A DNA stretch of 64,000 nucleotides, taken from assembly GCA_030065125.1 (NCBI GenBank), contig JASJDM010000003.1:1-64000 (forward strand), given 5' to 3'. This DNA comes from Lysobacterales bacterium. GTDB lineage: Bacteria; Pseudomonadota; Gammaproteobacteria; Xanthomonadales; SZUA-38. Positions 54,209 through 62,947 of this stretch are shown here, piece after piece. The position numbers were made by a program, and so were the translations under genes. Position 1 is the stretch's first letter; each line of letters opens with the position of its first letter. Under the pieces are notes generated by a model that saw only the letters and a program-made list of their open reading frames with translations, did not search any database and was not told the DNA's origin.

Positions 54209-55162
54209 TTACCGTCCGTTGATCTGATTGGCTGCCTTGCGCAGGGCTTTCAGGAACTCGCCGGCAGCAGGCGAAAGGCTGTCGGCGCCCCGGTGTGAGA
54301 CGCCAACCGGCCCTTGTCCGAAGGGCACAGTCCAGTCAAGCCTGGCCAGCAGCCCGTGCTCGATGTCATAGGACACCACGTGCTCCGGCATCAGTCCGAT
54401 ATAGTCGTGGCGCTGGTACAGGGAGCGGTTGGTCAGGTAGGACACGGATTCCAACAGCGTGGGGGGCAGGTACTGGCCCTGGCTTACGAAATATTCGTCC
54501 ACCTGGCGCCGCAGTGTGGTTTCCGGCGGCGGCAGGATCCATCCGAACGGCTTGAGATGGTTGAAGCTGAGGCTGGATCGGCTTGCCAGAGGGTGCCGTG
54601 CACCGGCCACCGCGGCGATGCGGTCGTCGAACAGCTTTTCCTGCTCCAGCCGGGCACGGGCCCGATACGTCGGAAGCCGCCCGACGATCATGTCGATCTC
54701 ACCGGAAAACAGGGCCGGCATCAGGGCGTCATTGGTGCCTTCAACGATCTTGATGGCCACCTTGGGGCGTTCTTCCAGGACCCTCTCGATGGACTGGGGC
54801 AGCAGGTTGGGGGCGCCGGCCAGCAGCGTGCCAATGACAACCCGTCCGCTGCTGCCTTCGGCCAGATCATCCAGTTCCTGGGCGGCGTTGGAGACCTGGG
54901 TCAGGATAAGCTTGCCGTGCCGGATCAATGCCTGGCCGTAGGTGGTAGGGACCATGCCGCGATTGGTGCGATCAAACAGCTTCACTTCGAAGTCCAGTTC
55001 CAGGTCCTGGATCAGCTTGGTGGCTGCGGGCTGGGAGATATGCAGGGCCCTGGCCGCATGCTGGATGCTGCCGAACTGGCCCACGGCAACCAGCAGGCGG
55101 AGCTGCCGCAGCTTCAGCCGGGCGACTGCGCGTTCAACAATGCGGGCGTGGCGGGCAACCAT
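54209..55162 (-). CDS. LysR-family transcriptional regulator
   Basis: 317 aa. The N-terminal winged HTH is LRQLRLLVAVGQFGSIQHAA, then ALHISQPAATKLIQDLE. A periplasmic-binding-protein-like effector domain follows from about residue 100 (SGRVVIGTLLAGAPNLLP). It resembles the GbpR/CbbR-like branch. It lies between nadX (6 bp upstream) and the aldehyde dehydrogenase on the same strand and likely controls this cluster and the divergent DapA-like gene. Confidence 0.9.
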   Translation of the reverse strand: MVARHARIVERAVARLKLRQLRLLVAVGQFGSIQHAARALHISQPAATKLIQDLELDFEVKLFDRTNRGMVPTTYGQALIRHGKLILTQVSNAAQELDDLAEGSSGRVVIGTLLAGAPNLLPQSIERVLEERPKVAIKIVEGTNDALMPALFSGEIDMIVGRLPTYRARARLEQEKLFDDRIAAVAGARHPLASRSSLSFNHLKPFGWILPPPETTLRRQVDEYFVSQGQYLPPTLLESVSYLTNRSLYQRHDYIGLMPEHVVSYDIEHGLLARLDWTVPFGQGPVGVSHRGADSLSPAAGEFLKALRKAANQINGR

Positions 55163-55168
55163 GGCTTT

Positions 55169-55942
55169 CTAGAAACCCACCGACTGGATCGACTGCTGCA
55201 GGCGGCTGATTACGCTCATGGCTGCCAGCGCTGAGCTGCGGGGATTATCCGGCAGCGAGCGGCCACGGATTTCGAAATCGAACCGGCCAAAGTCGCCCTC
55301 GGCGTGGACTTCGTGGATGTTTTCGCTGATGCCGGGGTCGGCAATCAATTGCACCCGGGTCTCGTCGAAGCCGAGACCGGCCAGGGCCACGGCTGCGGCG
55401 ACGTTGGCATTTTTCGGGTAATCCATGGCGGCAACACGGGCGCTGCCCTCGAAATGGACCGCAGCCTGATCCAGTTCGTCCAGGTCCAGGCGTTCCTGGG
55501 CGGGAGAGCCTTTCCAGCCGGCCGGAGGTTTGCGGCCGATGTAAGTCACCGATGCCAGTCGCCCAACCCGCGCCGCCTGCAGACAGTCCAATGCACCAAT
55601 GGCACCGCTGGCCAGATGCAGCCTGGCGCCGCCTTTTTCGGCGGCCTGCTGCAGGCGCTGCATGACCTCGGAATCGGCCAACGCTCCAATGGAGACCGTG
55701 ATCAGTTCGATGCCGCGCTCCAGGATTTTCGGCCCGTGCTGTTTCAGCGCCTGGTGCCCGGCGCAGTCAACAATATGGTGGATGTCGCCTGGCAGATCGT
55801 CTGCTGATTCGATCCAGCCGGGCTCACGGGATGCCATCCGTTGCGGTCGCACCAGCACCGCGCCCACTTCATGACCCTCGGTGAGGATTTGCTGCCGCAC
55901 GTAGCGCCCGATGGCGCCAAGACCAATGATTCCAATCTTCAT
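55169..55942 (-). CDS. nadX: L-aspartate dehydrogenase
   Basis: 257 aa. The N-terminal Rossmann motif is IGIIGLGAIGRYV. HIVDCAGHQALKQHG, ASGAIGALDCLQAARVG and MDYPKNANVAAAVALAG (with the active-site Asn/Lys region) are typical of the NadX family, as is the late VHAEGDFG motif with its His. The enzyme makes iminoaspartate, which NadA can turn into quinolinate, or it acts catabolically. It is the first gene of the minus-strand run that ends in kynA. Confidence 0.88.
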   Translation of the reverse strand: MKIGIIGLGAIGRYVRQQILTEGHEVGAVLVRPQRMASREPGWIESADDLPGDIHHIVDCAGHQALKQHGPKILERGIELITVSIGALADSEVMQRLQQAAEKGGARLHLASGAIGALDCLQAARVGRLASVTYIGRKPPAGWKGSPAQERLDLDELDQAAVHFEGSARVAAMDYPKNANVAAAVALAGLGFDETRVQLIADPGISENIHEVHAEGDFGRFDFEIRGRSLPDNPRSSALAAMSVISRLQQSIQSVGF

Positions 55943-56013
55943 GCTGTTGCCCGGTTCATGATGAATAGATTATGGCAGATACTGCTGGGTATCGGATTTA
56001 CGTATAGCTAATT

Positions 56014-56027
56014 GTGCCACTTGGCAC
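56014..56027. promoter_or_regulatory. Inverted repeat in the nadX/dapA-like divergent promoter region
   Basis: GTGCC-ACTT-GGCAC is a perfect 5-bp inverted repeat with a 4-bp spacer in the 141-bp divergent intergenic region. It may be an operator for the neighbouring LysR protein. Only its position supports this. Confidence 0.35.
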
Positions 56028-56083
56028 CGGGTTTCCAGTATCTTGGACGCCTGCCAGGCACCGGAACTGAAGGAGCCCTCGCC

Positions 56084-57037
56084 ATCAAATACTCAAAGCT
56101 CGACGCCAAGGACTACGCCCGGGAAAACATGCGCGGCATCTGGGCCGCTGCCCTGAACCCCTTCAATGAAGACCTGTCGCTCAACGAAGCCGGGTTACGA
56201 TCCAACATTCGCCACTGGATCGACGACCTGGGTATCCAGGGCCTGTTCATTGCGGGCAAGCAGGGAGAGTTTTTCTCCATGAGCCTGGCCGAGCGCAAGC
56301 GCAACTTCGAGATTGCGGTGGAAGAGTGTGACGGCCAGGCCGGGGTGATCGTGTCGGTGTCCGACCAGAACTTCGACACCGTGATGGAGCTGGCTGAACA
56401 CGCCGAGAGCTGCGGCGCCGACTACATCGTGGTGCACGCTCCCGTGCTGAGTTTTGTGCACGAGCGGGGCGAGGTGCTGTACCAGTACTACAAGGCCCTG
56501 TGCGACAAACTGGATATCGGCATTGCCATGTGGAGCCACCCGGACTCCGGTTACCTGATGCAGCCCGAAGAGGCGGCGCGCATTGCTGAGCTGCCGAATA
56601 TTGTCGCCATCAAGTATTCAGTTCCCCGCGAGATGTATGTGCGCCTGACCCACATGGTAGGGGACAAAATCCAGGTCTCTACCTCCCTGGAAGACGACTG
56701 GCTGGACAACATTCAGGAACTGGGCTGGCAGCTCTACCTGTGCTCTTCGCCGCCGTATCATCTGCAGACAAAAAACGACAGGCGGATGGACGAATACACG
56801 CGGCTGGCATTCGAGGGGCGATTCGATAAGGCGCGTCGGGTCCGGGACAGCCTTAACCCCGTTCGCGAAGCCATGGCACGCAGCAAACCGGCTGACAAAC
56901 CCCAGGCCTTCGGCAAGTACTGGCAGGAGCTGCTGGGGCAGGTGGGCGGCCGGGTGCGACCACCCATGCTGGAATTGACCGAGGCCGAAAAAGAGACTGT
57001 ACGACAGGCTTTCGCAGAAAGTGGTCTGAGGCCCTGA
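56084..57037 (+). CDS. Dihydrodipicolinate-synthase-like (DapA superfamily) aldolase
   Basis: About 317 aa if translation starts at ATC 56084, which follows AAGGAG (56070-56075) by 8 nt and gives a natural N-terminus KYSKLDAKDYARENMRGIW. The only upstream in-frame start is TTG 56012, without a ribosome site. The TIM-barrel pattern is clear: GIWAAALNPFNEDLS, GLFIAGKQGEFFSMSLAER for the substrate pocket, and the Schiff-base Lys in IVAIKYSVPREM. The usual Tyr motif is replaced by VVHAPVLSF, so it is probably not DapA itself. Retro-aldol or dehydratase activity on a 2-oxo acid is likely. It is divergent from nadX-lysR. Confidence 0.8.
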   Translation: MKYSKLDAKDYARENMRGIWAAALNPFNEDLSLNEAGLRSNIRHWIDDLGIQGLFIAGKQGEFFSMSLAERKRNFEIAVEECDGQAGVIVSVSDQNFDTVMELAEHAESCGADYIVVHAPVLSFVHERGEVLYQYYKALCDKLDIGIAMWSHPDSGYLMQPEEAARIAELPNIVAIKYSVPREMYVRLTHMVGDKIQVSTSLEDDWLDNIQELGWQLYLCSSPPYHLQTKNDRRMDEYTRLAFEGRFDKARRVRDSLNPVREAMARSKPADKPQAFGKYWQELLGQVGGRVRPPMLELTEAEKETVRQAFAESGLRP

Positions 57038-57069
57038 TCAGGCCCCACTCAGGTCTCATTCAAGCCCAT

Positions 57070-58149
57070 CTAAGCCGAGGCAGGGTGCAGGCCAAAATCC
57101 GCTTCGATCCGCCGGGCATCCTCGGCGGACATCTCCAGGGATTCGCGCAGGCGATCCAGTAACGCGCGCTGGGATGTGCCCAGTTTTCCGTCGAGCAAGG
57201 CATCTTCAACGGCGGCGGCGTACATTTGAAGCTTGCGGTAAGCCTTGTACTCTCCGCCCTGGTCCACCTGGACCACCTGACCTGAAAACCACTCGGCCAG
57301 CCGGTGCAGCGGTGACACCAGGAATACCACCAGGCTTGCGCCCAACAGGCCAAACACTGTGCCGAACTGGTCAGACAGCAATGAGGCTGCCGATTCGGAG
57401 ATAAGAAAGAATATCGCGACGAACGCTGCGGCCAGGGTGCCGCGCTTGACGCCCAGGCGCATTTGCACCCGGAGATCCAGCAGACGCAGGCTGAGGATGC
57501 CGTAAGCGACCATGGGTATGTAGATCAGCGTGGCTCCGGCATAGAGTTGATTGCTCAGCAGGGCGTTCAAGGTTGGGTCCTCGGGGCGAAGCCCGAAGGC
57601 GCCACTGAAGTACACCCACGCCCACACCACGTCGCGAAACCCGAAGGCAATGCTGAAAAGGATGGCCCGCTGCCTGGCGAGTTTTGACCTCGCCATGAAT
57701 ACCGCATGGATGGCGAAGATCAGCGCCAGGGTGAACATCAGGGAAAGCAGGACCGCGATGACCCAGAACTCGATGAACCACCAGTCCGCAATGCAGACCA
57801 CTGTGGCGAATACAAGAAGCAGCGGCAGAGCCGCAGGGTGGCGCAGGACCCGTAATCCGGATTGGGGCAGAGCGTAAGCCAGGAAAATGGGGTAGACCAC
57901 CAGCATCATGCAGTCCGCGATGTGGTGGGGCAGGAACAGGTCTCTCTCATACGGGAACCGGAAGAACTCGATCAGAACCGCGCCGGACGTGGCCAGCACC
58001 AGACCTTCAACCACCAGCACCACGGCGAACAGGACTGCCAGTCGGTCACGTTCAACACCCCGCAGCAGAAACACCGCCAGCGACCAGGCCAGCAACACGG
58101 CAAACACCCCGGTCAGGCCCCAGGGATTGATGGTGAACGATTCAGCCAC
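57070..58149 (-). CDS. Multi-pass membrane protein of unknown function
   Basis: 359 aa with about nine hydrophobic segments (for example LTGVFAVLLAWSLAVFLLR, VIAVLLSLMFTLALIFAIH and AAAFVAIFFLISESAASLL), then about 70 soluble C-terminal residues (EYKAYRKLQMYAAAVEDALL) that end near the stop. The shape resembles the membrane-sensor half of signalling proteins, but there is no kinase, cyclase or GGDEF domain. Function unknown; it is convergent with the DapA-like gene. Confidence 0.7.
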   Translation of the reverse strand: MAESFTINPWGLTGVFAVLLAWSLAVFLLRGVERDRLAVLFAVVLVVEGLVLATSGAVLIEFFRFPYERDLFLPHHIADCMMLVVYPIFLAYALPQSGLRVLRHPAALPLLLVFATVVCIADWWFIEFWVIAVLLSLMFTLALIFAIHAVFMARSKLARQRAILFSIAFGFRDVVWAWVYFSGAFGLRPEDPTLNALLSNQLYAGATLIYIPMVAYGILSLRLLDLRVQMRLGVKRGTLAAAFVAIFFLISESAASLLSDQFGTVFGLLGASLVVFLVSPLHRLAEWFSGQVVQVDQGGEYKAYRKLQMYAAAVEDALLDGKLGTSQRALLDRLRESLEMSAEDARRIEADFGLHPASA

Positions 58150-58206
58150 GGCGACATGATACAGCCACCGTTGAAGGATTAAAGCGAGTCTGCGCGAAGC
58201 TGTCGG

Positions 58207-58665
58207 CTAATGCCCGTAGCTGACAACTCTGGAAAGGGTCCAGCGGCCATTGTGGTGCCTCCAGATGTGCATGAACTTGAAGGTTCCGCAATCCATCTGG
58301 CCGTTTTCAGTATGACAAAAGCGGTGCTGGCCGGTCTGCAGTGCGCCGTAGCCCGCAATAGGGTGAATCTCTAAGCTGTCGTGCAGCAGAACCCGGGTGA
58401 GGTCTCCAGCGTTGGCAAACAGACGTCGGGAATTCTCCATGGCTTGTTCATATCGGCTGAGGCCCCCGGTGTCGTGGTAGAACTCGATATCGGGATCAAA
58501 GATGTCACCGGTAGCCTCAAGATCCCGCTGGTTAAAGGCATCAAACAGCCGCTTGTCCATGGCGAGGATCTGTTGTTCCAGGTGCGCTCGCTCTTCGGCA
58601 TGGGCGGGCAAGGGCAGGGCTGGAATCCCCTGGGTCAGAATCAGGCACAGCGTCAGGCGAATCAT
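58207..58665 (-). CDS. Secreted SnoaL/DUF4440-like protein
   Basis: 152 aa. The signal peptide ends PLPAHAEE. The mature part is an NTF2-like cone: LDKRLFDAFNQRDLE-type helix (MDKRLFDAFNQRDLEATGD), FDPDIEFYHDTGG, then FKFMHIWRHHNGRWTLSRV. No catalytic assignment is possible. It is a single gene. The 241 bp downstream of its promoter side (58666-58906) holds only a small CCCCT/AGGGG hairpin. Confidence 0.8.
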   Translation of the reverse strand: MIRLTLCLILTQGIPALPLPAHAEERAHLEQQILAMDKRLFDAFNQRDLEATGDIFDPDIEFYHDTGGLSRYEQAMENSRRLFANAGDLTRVLLHDSLEIHPIAGYGALQTGQHRFCHTENGQMDCGTFKFMHIWRHHNGRWTLSRVVSYGH

Positions 58666-58906
58666 TCGCTATCTCCGGTAACTGGAAAGGTGAACACCAG
58701 TAATTACGCTGGTGCGCCGGGAGAGTTACACCACGGCGAAAATCCGCGATCGCATTGTTCACCTGACCCGGACTCCGGCAGTTGCCGGGTTACAGGCCAA
58801 GATCGCTGCGGCGCCTGGGCTGGTCAGCTTTGTCAGCCTGGCTGTAATCCCCTACCAACCGGTAAGGGGTCAATCCCTACGCAGACGCTGGACTCGTTCA
58901 GCATGT

Positions 58907-59263
58907 TTAAAATGACAGGAAGCAAGCAGCCGCTATAAGCCCGAAGAAGACCCACGACAGGTGACGCCCGCGACTTGCCACAAGCGCAATTGCAGCAGAG
59001 ATGCCGAATGTGATCCCAATGACACCAAGAATACTGACTTTGGAAAGATCGCCGCGATGGACCAGTAGAAGAATAGCCCCAAACCCCAGCCAGGCTACGG
59101 TCGTGATATGCCAGGCAAATCTCAAAGTTTTCCTGGTGAAGTCATCACTCCCGAAAAGTCTGGGAAGGGGACGATGAAACAGTCGGGTCAAGATGTAGCG
59201 TTCGCCCAGGTACGAATGGGCACAGCCGATCATAATGATGAGTATTACCGCTGCGGGAAGCAT
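58907..59263 (-). CDS. Small integral membrane protein
   Basis: 118 aa, four predicted TM helices (AAVILIIMIGCAHSYLG, TTVAWLGFGAILLLV, ILGVIGITFGISAAIALVA, LSWVFFGLIAAACFLSF). A His sits in the first helix (AHSYLGER) and in RFAWHITT. I recognise no family. Confidence 0.65.
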   Translation of the reverse strand: MLPAAVILIIMIGCAHSYLGERYILTRLFHRPLPRLFGSDDFTRKTLRFAWHITTVAWLGFGAILLLVHRGDLSKVSILGVIGITFGISAAIALVASRGRHLSWVFFGLIAAACFLSF

Positions 59264-59348
59264 CGAAAGTTTCTTTCGCCTCGACCGGACTCAGTGACAC
59301 CCAGGAACGGTGAACCGCCTCTCGCTTTCCGGCCGGCCAGTGACGCAC

Positions 59349-59744
59349 TCACTTGAGCCGCACCAACCTGCCTTTTCGCTTGTAGATGTTTTTGTAATCC
59401 CATTGGATCGTCTGTGCCTTCGTCAACCATCGACGTAAATCCCCTGCATTGATCTGACTGGCGTTTCTGTAGCGAACGGATGCATCCTTGAACTTGCCCG
59501 TCCCTGGGGTGAGGCCGGTTTCATCGAAATCAGCCCCACTCCAAAACATAAGCCGAATACAGTCTTTAAGCTTGCTGTAGCCAACAATCGGGTTGCCATC
59601 CAGGAACCACACTGGATGTCCGTGCCAGATTTTGCTTTCTGCCCCCGGCAGGCCACGGCTGATCTCTTGCATCAGTTCCACACAAATCAGTTGGTCTTCG
59701 TCGATTTGGGCATCGTTGAACTGTTGGATTGTTTCAAATTTCAT
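59349..59744 (-). CDS. DUF1801 family protein (YdhG-like fold)
   Basis: 131 aa. ELMQEISRGLPGAESKIWHG, then HPVWFLDGNPIVGYSKLKD and LMFWSGADF follow the DUF1801 pattern of a small frataxin/YdhG-like fold. Function unknown. It lies 5 bp downstream of the GFA-domain gene on the same strand and may be co-transcribed with it. Confidence 0.8.
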   Translation of the reverse strand: MKFETIQQFNDAQIDEDQLICVELMQEISRGLPGAESKIWHGHPVWFLDGNPIVGYSKLKDCIRLMFWSGADFDETGLTPGTGKFKDASVRYRNASQINAGDLRRWLTKAQTIQWDYKNIYKRKGRLVRLK

Positions 59745-59749
59745 CCTGG

Positions 59750-60160
59750 CTAAAGCCTTTCCGGAGATTGCAATAGATACGGGTGTCGAGCTTCAGCGAT
59801 GACCTTCCACGTAGAGGCTCCATCGAGCAACCTGATTGGCACCTGCGCGACGATTTCTGGGTCATCTATATTTCTGAGGTTCACAGCAGCCATGTCGGTG
59901 CCATCTGCACGCTTTCTGGTTCGCTGGTAATGGGTGATGCAGCCACAAGTCGCGCACCGGTAGAAGTTGAATCGCCCGTTCCGCCAGACGTAGTTTTCGA
60001 GCGCGTCTTCAGCAGCCAAAACCCGAATCGACTTCCGCTGAAAGTATGCCCAAAGTGCTCCGTATCGCCGACACAGTGAGCAATTGCACTGCGTAAGCTT
60101 GCGTGGCTTCCTTTGCATCTCCAGCGTAATCGCGCCGCAGTGGCAGGTGGCTGTGTACAT
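59750..60160 (-). CDS. GFA (Mss4-like) zinc-binding protein
   Basis: About 136 aa from ATG 60160, which follows CAGGGAAAAAGA. Zinc-ligand Cys appear as CHCGA near residue 6, CNCSLC at about 31, and CATCGC at about 83, the GFA/CENP-V fold pattern. Some relatives activate formaldehyde-glutathione adducts; most are uncharacterised. It sits just downstream of the hybrid kinase gene. Confidence 0.85.
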   Translation of the reverse strand: MYTATCHCGAITLEMQRKPRKLTQCNCSLCRRYGALWAYFQRKSIRVLAAEDALENYVWRNGRFNFYRCATCGCITHYQRTRKRADGTDMAAVNLRNIDDPEIVAQVPIRLLDGASTWKVIAEARHPYLLQSPERL

Positions 60161-60181
60161 TCTTTTTCCCTGCAAGTCGCG

Positions 60182-62371
60182 TCAGTCTTGCCCTACGGCG
60201 GACCGAACTCGGTTCGCCAGTTCTTCGCGGCTGAAGGGTTTACTGATGACGTTTTCAAGGCCCCCGGGGATTTCCTCGCGAATTGCGTCGCTGGTGTATC
60301 CAGACATGAGAAGGATGGGGACGTCAACGCCGCTGGCGACGATGCGTCGCACCAGTTCGGTGCCATTCATTCCTGGCATCACCAGGTCTGTCAGCACCAA
60401 CGCGATTTGCGCCCGGTGCTGATCGAGCAGGTCCAGCGCCGCTTTAGCACCTGGGGTATCAAACACCCGGTAGTTGAGGCTGGTCAACATACTGGCGGTA
60501 GCTTCGCGCACAAGGTCATCATCCTCCACGAGAAGGATCCGTTCTCCCTGGCCAAGTGGAATGTCCACTTCCTCCGTTGGCTCGATGGCGGCCGCGGCCT
60601 GCTCATCGGCCTGTGGAAAGTAAACCGTGAAACAGGAACCGGAACCCGGTTCGCTTTGAACGGTGATGTGGCCGTCATTCTGTTTGAGAATGCTGTAGAC
60701 CGTAGCCAGCCCCAGTCCGGTACCCTGGCCTCGTTCCTTGGTCGTAAAGAACGGCTCAAAAATCTGCTCCAGCAGTTCCGGATTGATTCCGCAGCCGTCA
60801 TCTGCGACCGAAAAACTCACATAATCACCGACGGGAACTCCTGAAACTTCAACCTTATCGTCCACCGAGACTCGGGCGGCCGTCAGCCTGATGGTTCCCT
60901 CAGACTGGATGGCATCGCGGGCGTTGACCACCAGGTTGACAATGATCTGCTCAAACTGCCCCGGATCCACCAGAATCTTCCCGAGGGCTGTGGGCACTTC
61001 AGCTTTCAGGGTGACGGTCTCACCGATGACGCGCTCAAGCATTGCAGCAAGGCTGTCGAGGCTTTCATGCGGATCCACCAACCGTGGCTCCCGGTGCTGC
61101 TCATGGCGGCTGAAGGCAAGAAGCTGTCGTGTCAGGTCGGCTGCTTTTTCCGCCGCGGCAAGGACCGTCTTCAGCCTTTCGCGTTCCCGTTCAGAACCGC
61201 TCTGATGCATCACGATGGCCGTCAAGCCGCTGATTACCGTCAGCAGGTTATTGAAATCGTGGGCGATACCGCCGGCCAGTCGACCAACGGCCTCCATCTT
61301 CTGTGAATGCGCCAGGTGCATTTCCAGTAGTTTCCGCTCACTCAAATCTCGCAGGATCACCTGTACTCGACCGTCATCCAGCAACGCTGTGTTGGTCTCT
61401 ACCCAGGTTGCAGCGCCCGACTGGCGCGACAGCAATCGCTCGGAGATCTGCGACTGGGCATCTCCCGGCGTCATGCCCAGGGGGCCGCGCCCATCAGCAA
61501 CCAGATCTGCCCCACGCATTTGGCAAAGAGCCTCTTGTGAATAACCCAACAGGCTGCTGGCAGAGCGATTAGCCTTCAGCAGGCGGTCATCTGAATCAAG
61601 CACCAGGATGCCATCCGAAGCCTGCTCCGTGAGCATCCGGAAATTAGCCTCGCTTTCCTTCAGTGCACGCTCCCGATGGTCCAGCTCCGACAGCATCTCT
61701 TTGAACGATCGAGTCAGTCGCCCGATTTCATCACTGTCATCAAGATCGGGAATCTCCACCGGTCCGCCGCCGCGCTTCAGCGTATCGGCGGCTTGAGTAA
61801 GGGCAACGATCGGCTCGGATACGGGCCGCTGCAATCGCCCCGCCAGCAAGCCAGCGATCAGTGCAGCAATCACGGCGCCAACCAGGAGAATCAACCGGTC
61901 TCGTAGAATCTGTTGGCGCAACGTCTGCAGACTGCCCTGCAGATAGACAAAACCCAGGGATCGCCCGCTGACCATCACGTCTTCACGCAAATGCAGCGAA
62001 TCGGCGATGAAGCGGCTCGGCTCAGCCAGTAGCTCGGCGGGGGCGTGCTGCGGTGATTGCGAGGGTGGAAAATGCGCCAGCACCTCACCATCCGCTTCAT
62101 GGATGGCCGCGTAAGTGACGGTTGGCGCGGATTCCAGCGCGGCCAGTACGCGGCCGGCCGCGGCTGCGTCGGAGAAGGCCAGTGGGGCGCGACTGTTGTT
62201 GGCGGTTACCTGCGCGAGAACCTGATGGCGCAGCAGAAAATCGGTTTGGCTGAGCCTGCTGTCGGTCAAGGTGAAAACCAATGACACCACGATCAGCGAT
62301 ACAAGGCTGGAAGCGGCCCCGATGGCCAGCAGCTTTTGTCGCAGCGAAAGCCTGGGAAGCCTCGCCTTCAC
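60182..62371 (-). CDS. Membrane hybrid histidine kinase (sensor-HAMP-PAS-HisKA-HATPase-REC)
   Basis: 729 aa, GTG start overlapping the YfiR stop. TM1 lies near residues 14-34, an extracytoplasmic sensor to about 150, and TM2 near 155-175. HAMP follows ([19 protein letters not shown]), then PAS ([19 protein letters not shown]). The phospho-accepting His is in [13 protein letters not shown]. ATPase motifs are [20 protein letters not shown] and [13 protein letters not shown]. The C-terminal receiver has Asp in [13 protein letters not shown]. It is encoded with a YfiR protein and a TonB receptor, suggesting an outer-membrane-to-kinase signalling unit. The final response regulator is not in the window. 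Confidence 0.93.
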   Translation of the reverse strand: MKARLPRLSLRQKLLAIGAASSLVSLIVVSLVFTLTDSRLSQTDFLLRHQVLAQVTANNSRAPLAFSDAAAAGRVLAALESAPTVTYAAIHEADGEVLAHFPPSQSPQHAPAELLAEPSRFIADSLHLREDVMVSGRSLGFVYLQGSLQTLRQQILRDRLILLVGAVIAALIAGLLAGRLQRPVSEPIVALTQAADTLKRGGGPVEIPDLDDSDEIGRLTRSFKEMLSELDHRERALKESEANFRMLTEQASDGILVLDSDDRLLKANRSASSLLGYSQEALCQMRGADLVADGRGPLGMTPGDAQSQISERLLSRQSGAATWVETNTALLDDGRVQVILRDLSERKLLEMHLAHSQKMEAVGRLAGGIAHDFNNLLTVISGLTAIVMHQSGSERERERLKTVLAAAEKAADLTRQLLAFSRHEQHREPRLVDPHESLDSLAAMLERVIGETVTLKAEVPTALGKILVDPGQFEQIIVNLVVNARDAIQSEGTIRLTAARVSVDDKVEVSGVPVGDYVSFSVADDGCGINPELLEQIFEPFFTTKERGQGTGLGLATVYSILKQNDGHITVQSEPGSGSCFTVYFPQADEQAAAAIEPTEEVDIPLGQGERILLVEDDDLVREATASMLTSLNYRVFDTPGAKAALDLLDQHRAQIALVLTDLVMPGMNGTELVRRIVASGVDVPILLMSGYTSDAIREEIPGGLENVISKPFSREELANRVRSAVGQD

Positions 62372-62937
62372 GGCAGGCCTCCTTGCGCCGGATAGCGCAC
62401 CAGGGTGGCGAGGTCCAGAAGCTCGCTGGCCAGGCCGATCCGGTTGCGATGGGCCGCGGTCAGATTGATTTCCAGCCCAACCTTGCCCCCCCGACGAATG
62501 AAGCGAACGACGCCGCCGCGGCGCGTAAAGTCGTCCGCCTCACCAACGGTCAATATTGCCGGCTCGGACACCAGTGGTTTGAAATGCTGGTCTTCGATGG
62601 TCTCCTGCCCGCTGATAAACAGAACCGAGCAGCCCTCCGCTGAGTCGCTCGACAGGCGACGCTCAATGCGCAACAGCCTGCTCTTGACCTGTTTGCCGGA
62701 AAAATATTCCAGGGCCTCGCCGAATGGATCGTGACCGACAATGCAGAACGTCATACGGTCCTTGGGAAGTGCGCCCTCGGGCCAGGAGACAAACTCCGGC
62801 AGGTTGAAAAGAAACGCGGCTTTGACCTTATATTCGCTGAATGCATCCTGAGCGATTGAACTCGACCCGGATAAGACCAGTGCCAGCGCTATTGTCAGCG
62901 CAAGTGCCGGCCCCGGCCGTCGGCGCAAACGCGGCAT
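62368..62937 (-). CDS. YfiR-family periplasmic protein (DUF4154)
   Basis: About 189 aa from ATG 62937. The signal peptide is ALALTIALALVLSGSSSIAQ. The family start KVKAAFLFNLPEFVSWP, the middle FCIVGHDPFG, and the Cys in EGCSVLFIS match DUF4154. In Pseudomonas, YfiR restrains a c-di-GMP cyclase; in gene neighbourhoods like this one it likely modulates the adjacent hybrid kinase. It ends overlapping the kinase GTG. Confidence 0.9.
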   Translation of the reverse strand: MPRLRRRPGPALALTIALALVLSGSSSIAQDAFSEYKVKAAFLFNLPEFVSWPEGALPKDRMTFCIVGHDPFGEALEYFSGKQVKSRLLRIERRLSSDSAEGCSVLFISGQETIEDQHFKPLVSEPAILTVGEADDFTRRGGVVRFIRRGGKVGLEINLTAAHRNRIGLASELLDLATLVRYPAQGGLP

Positions 62938-62947
62938 TGGCGTGAGG

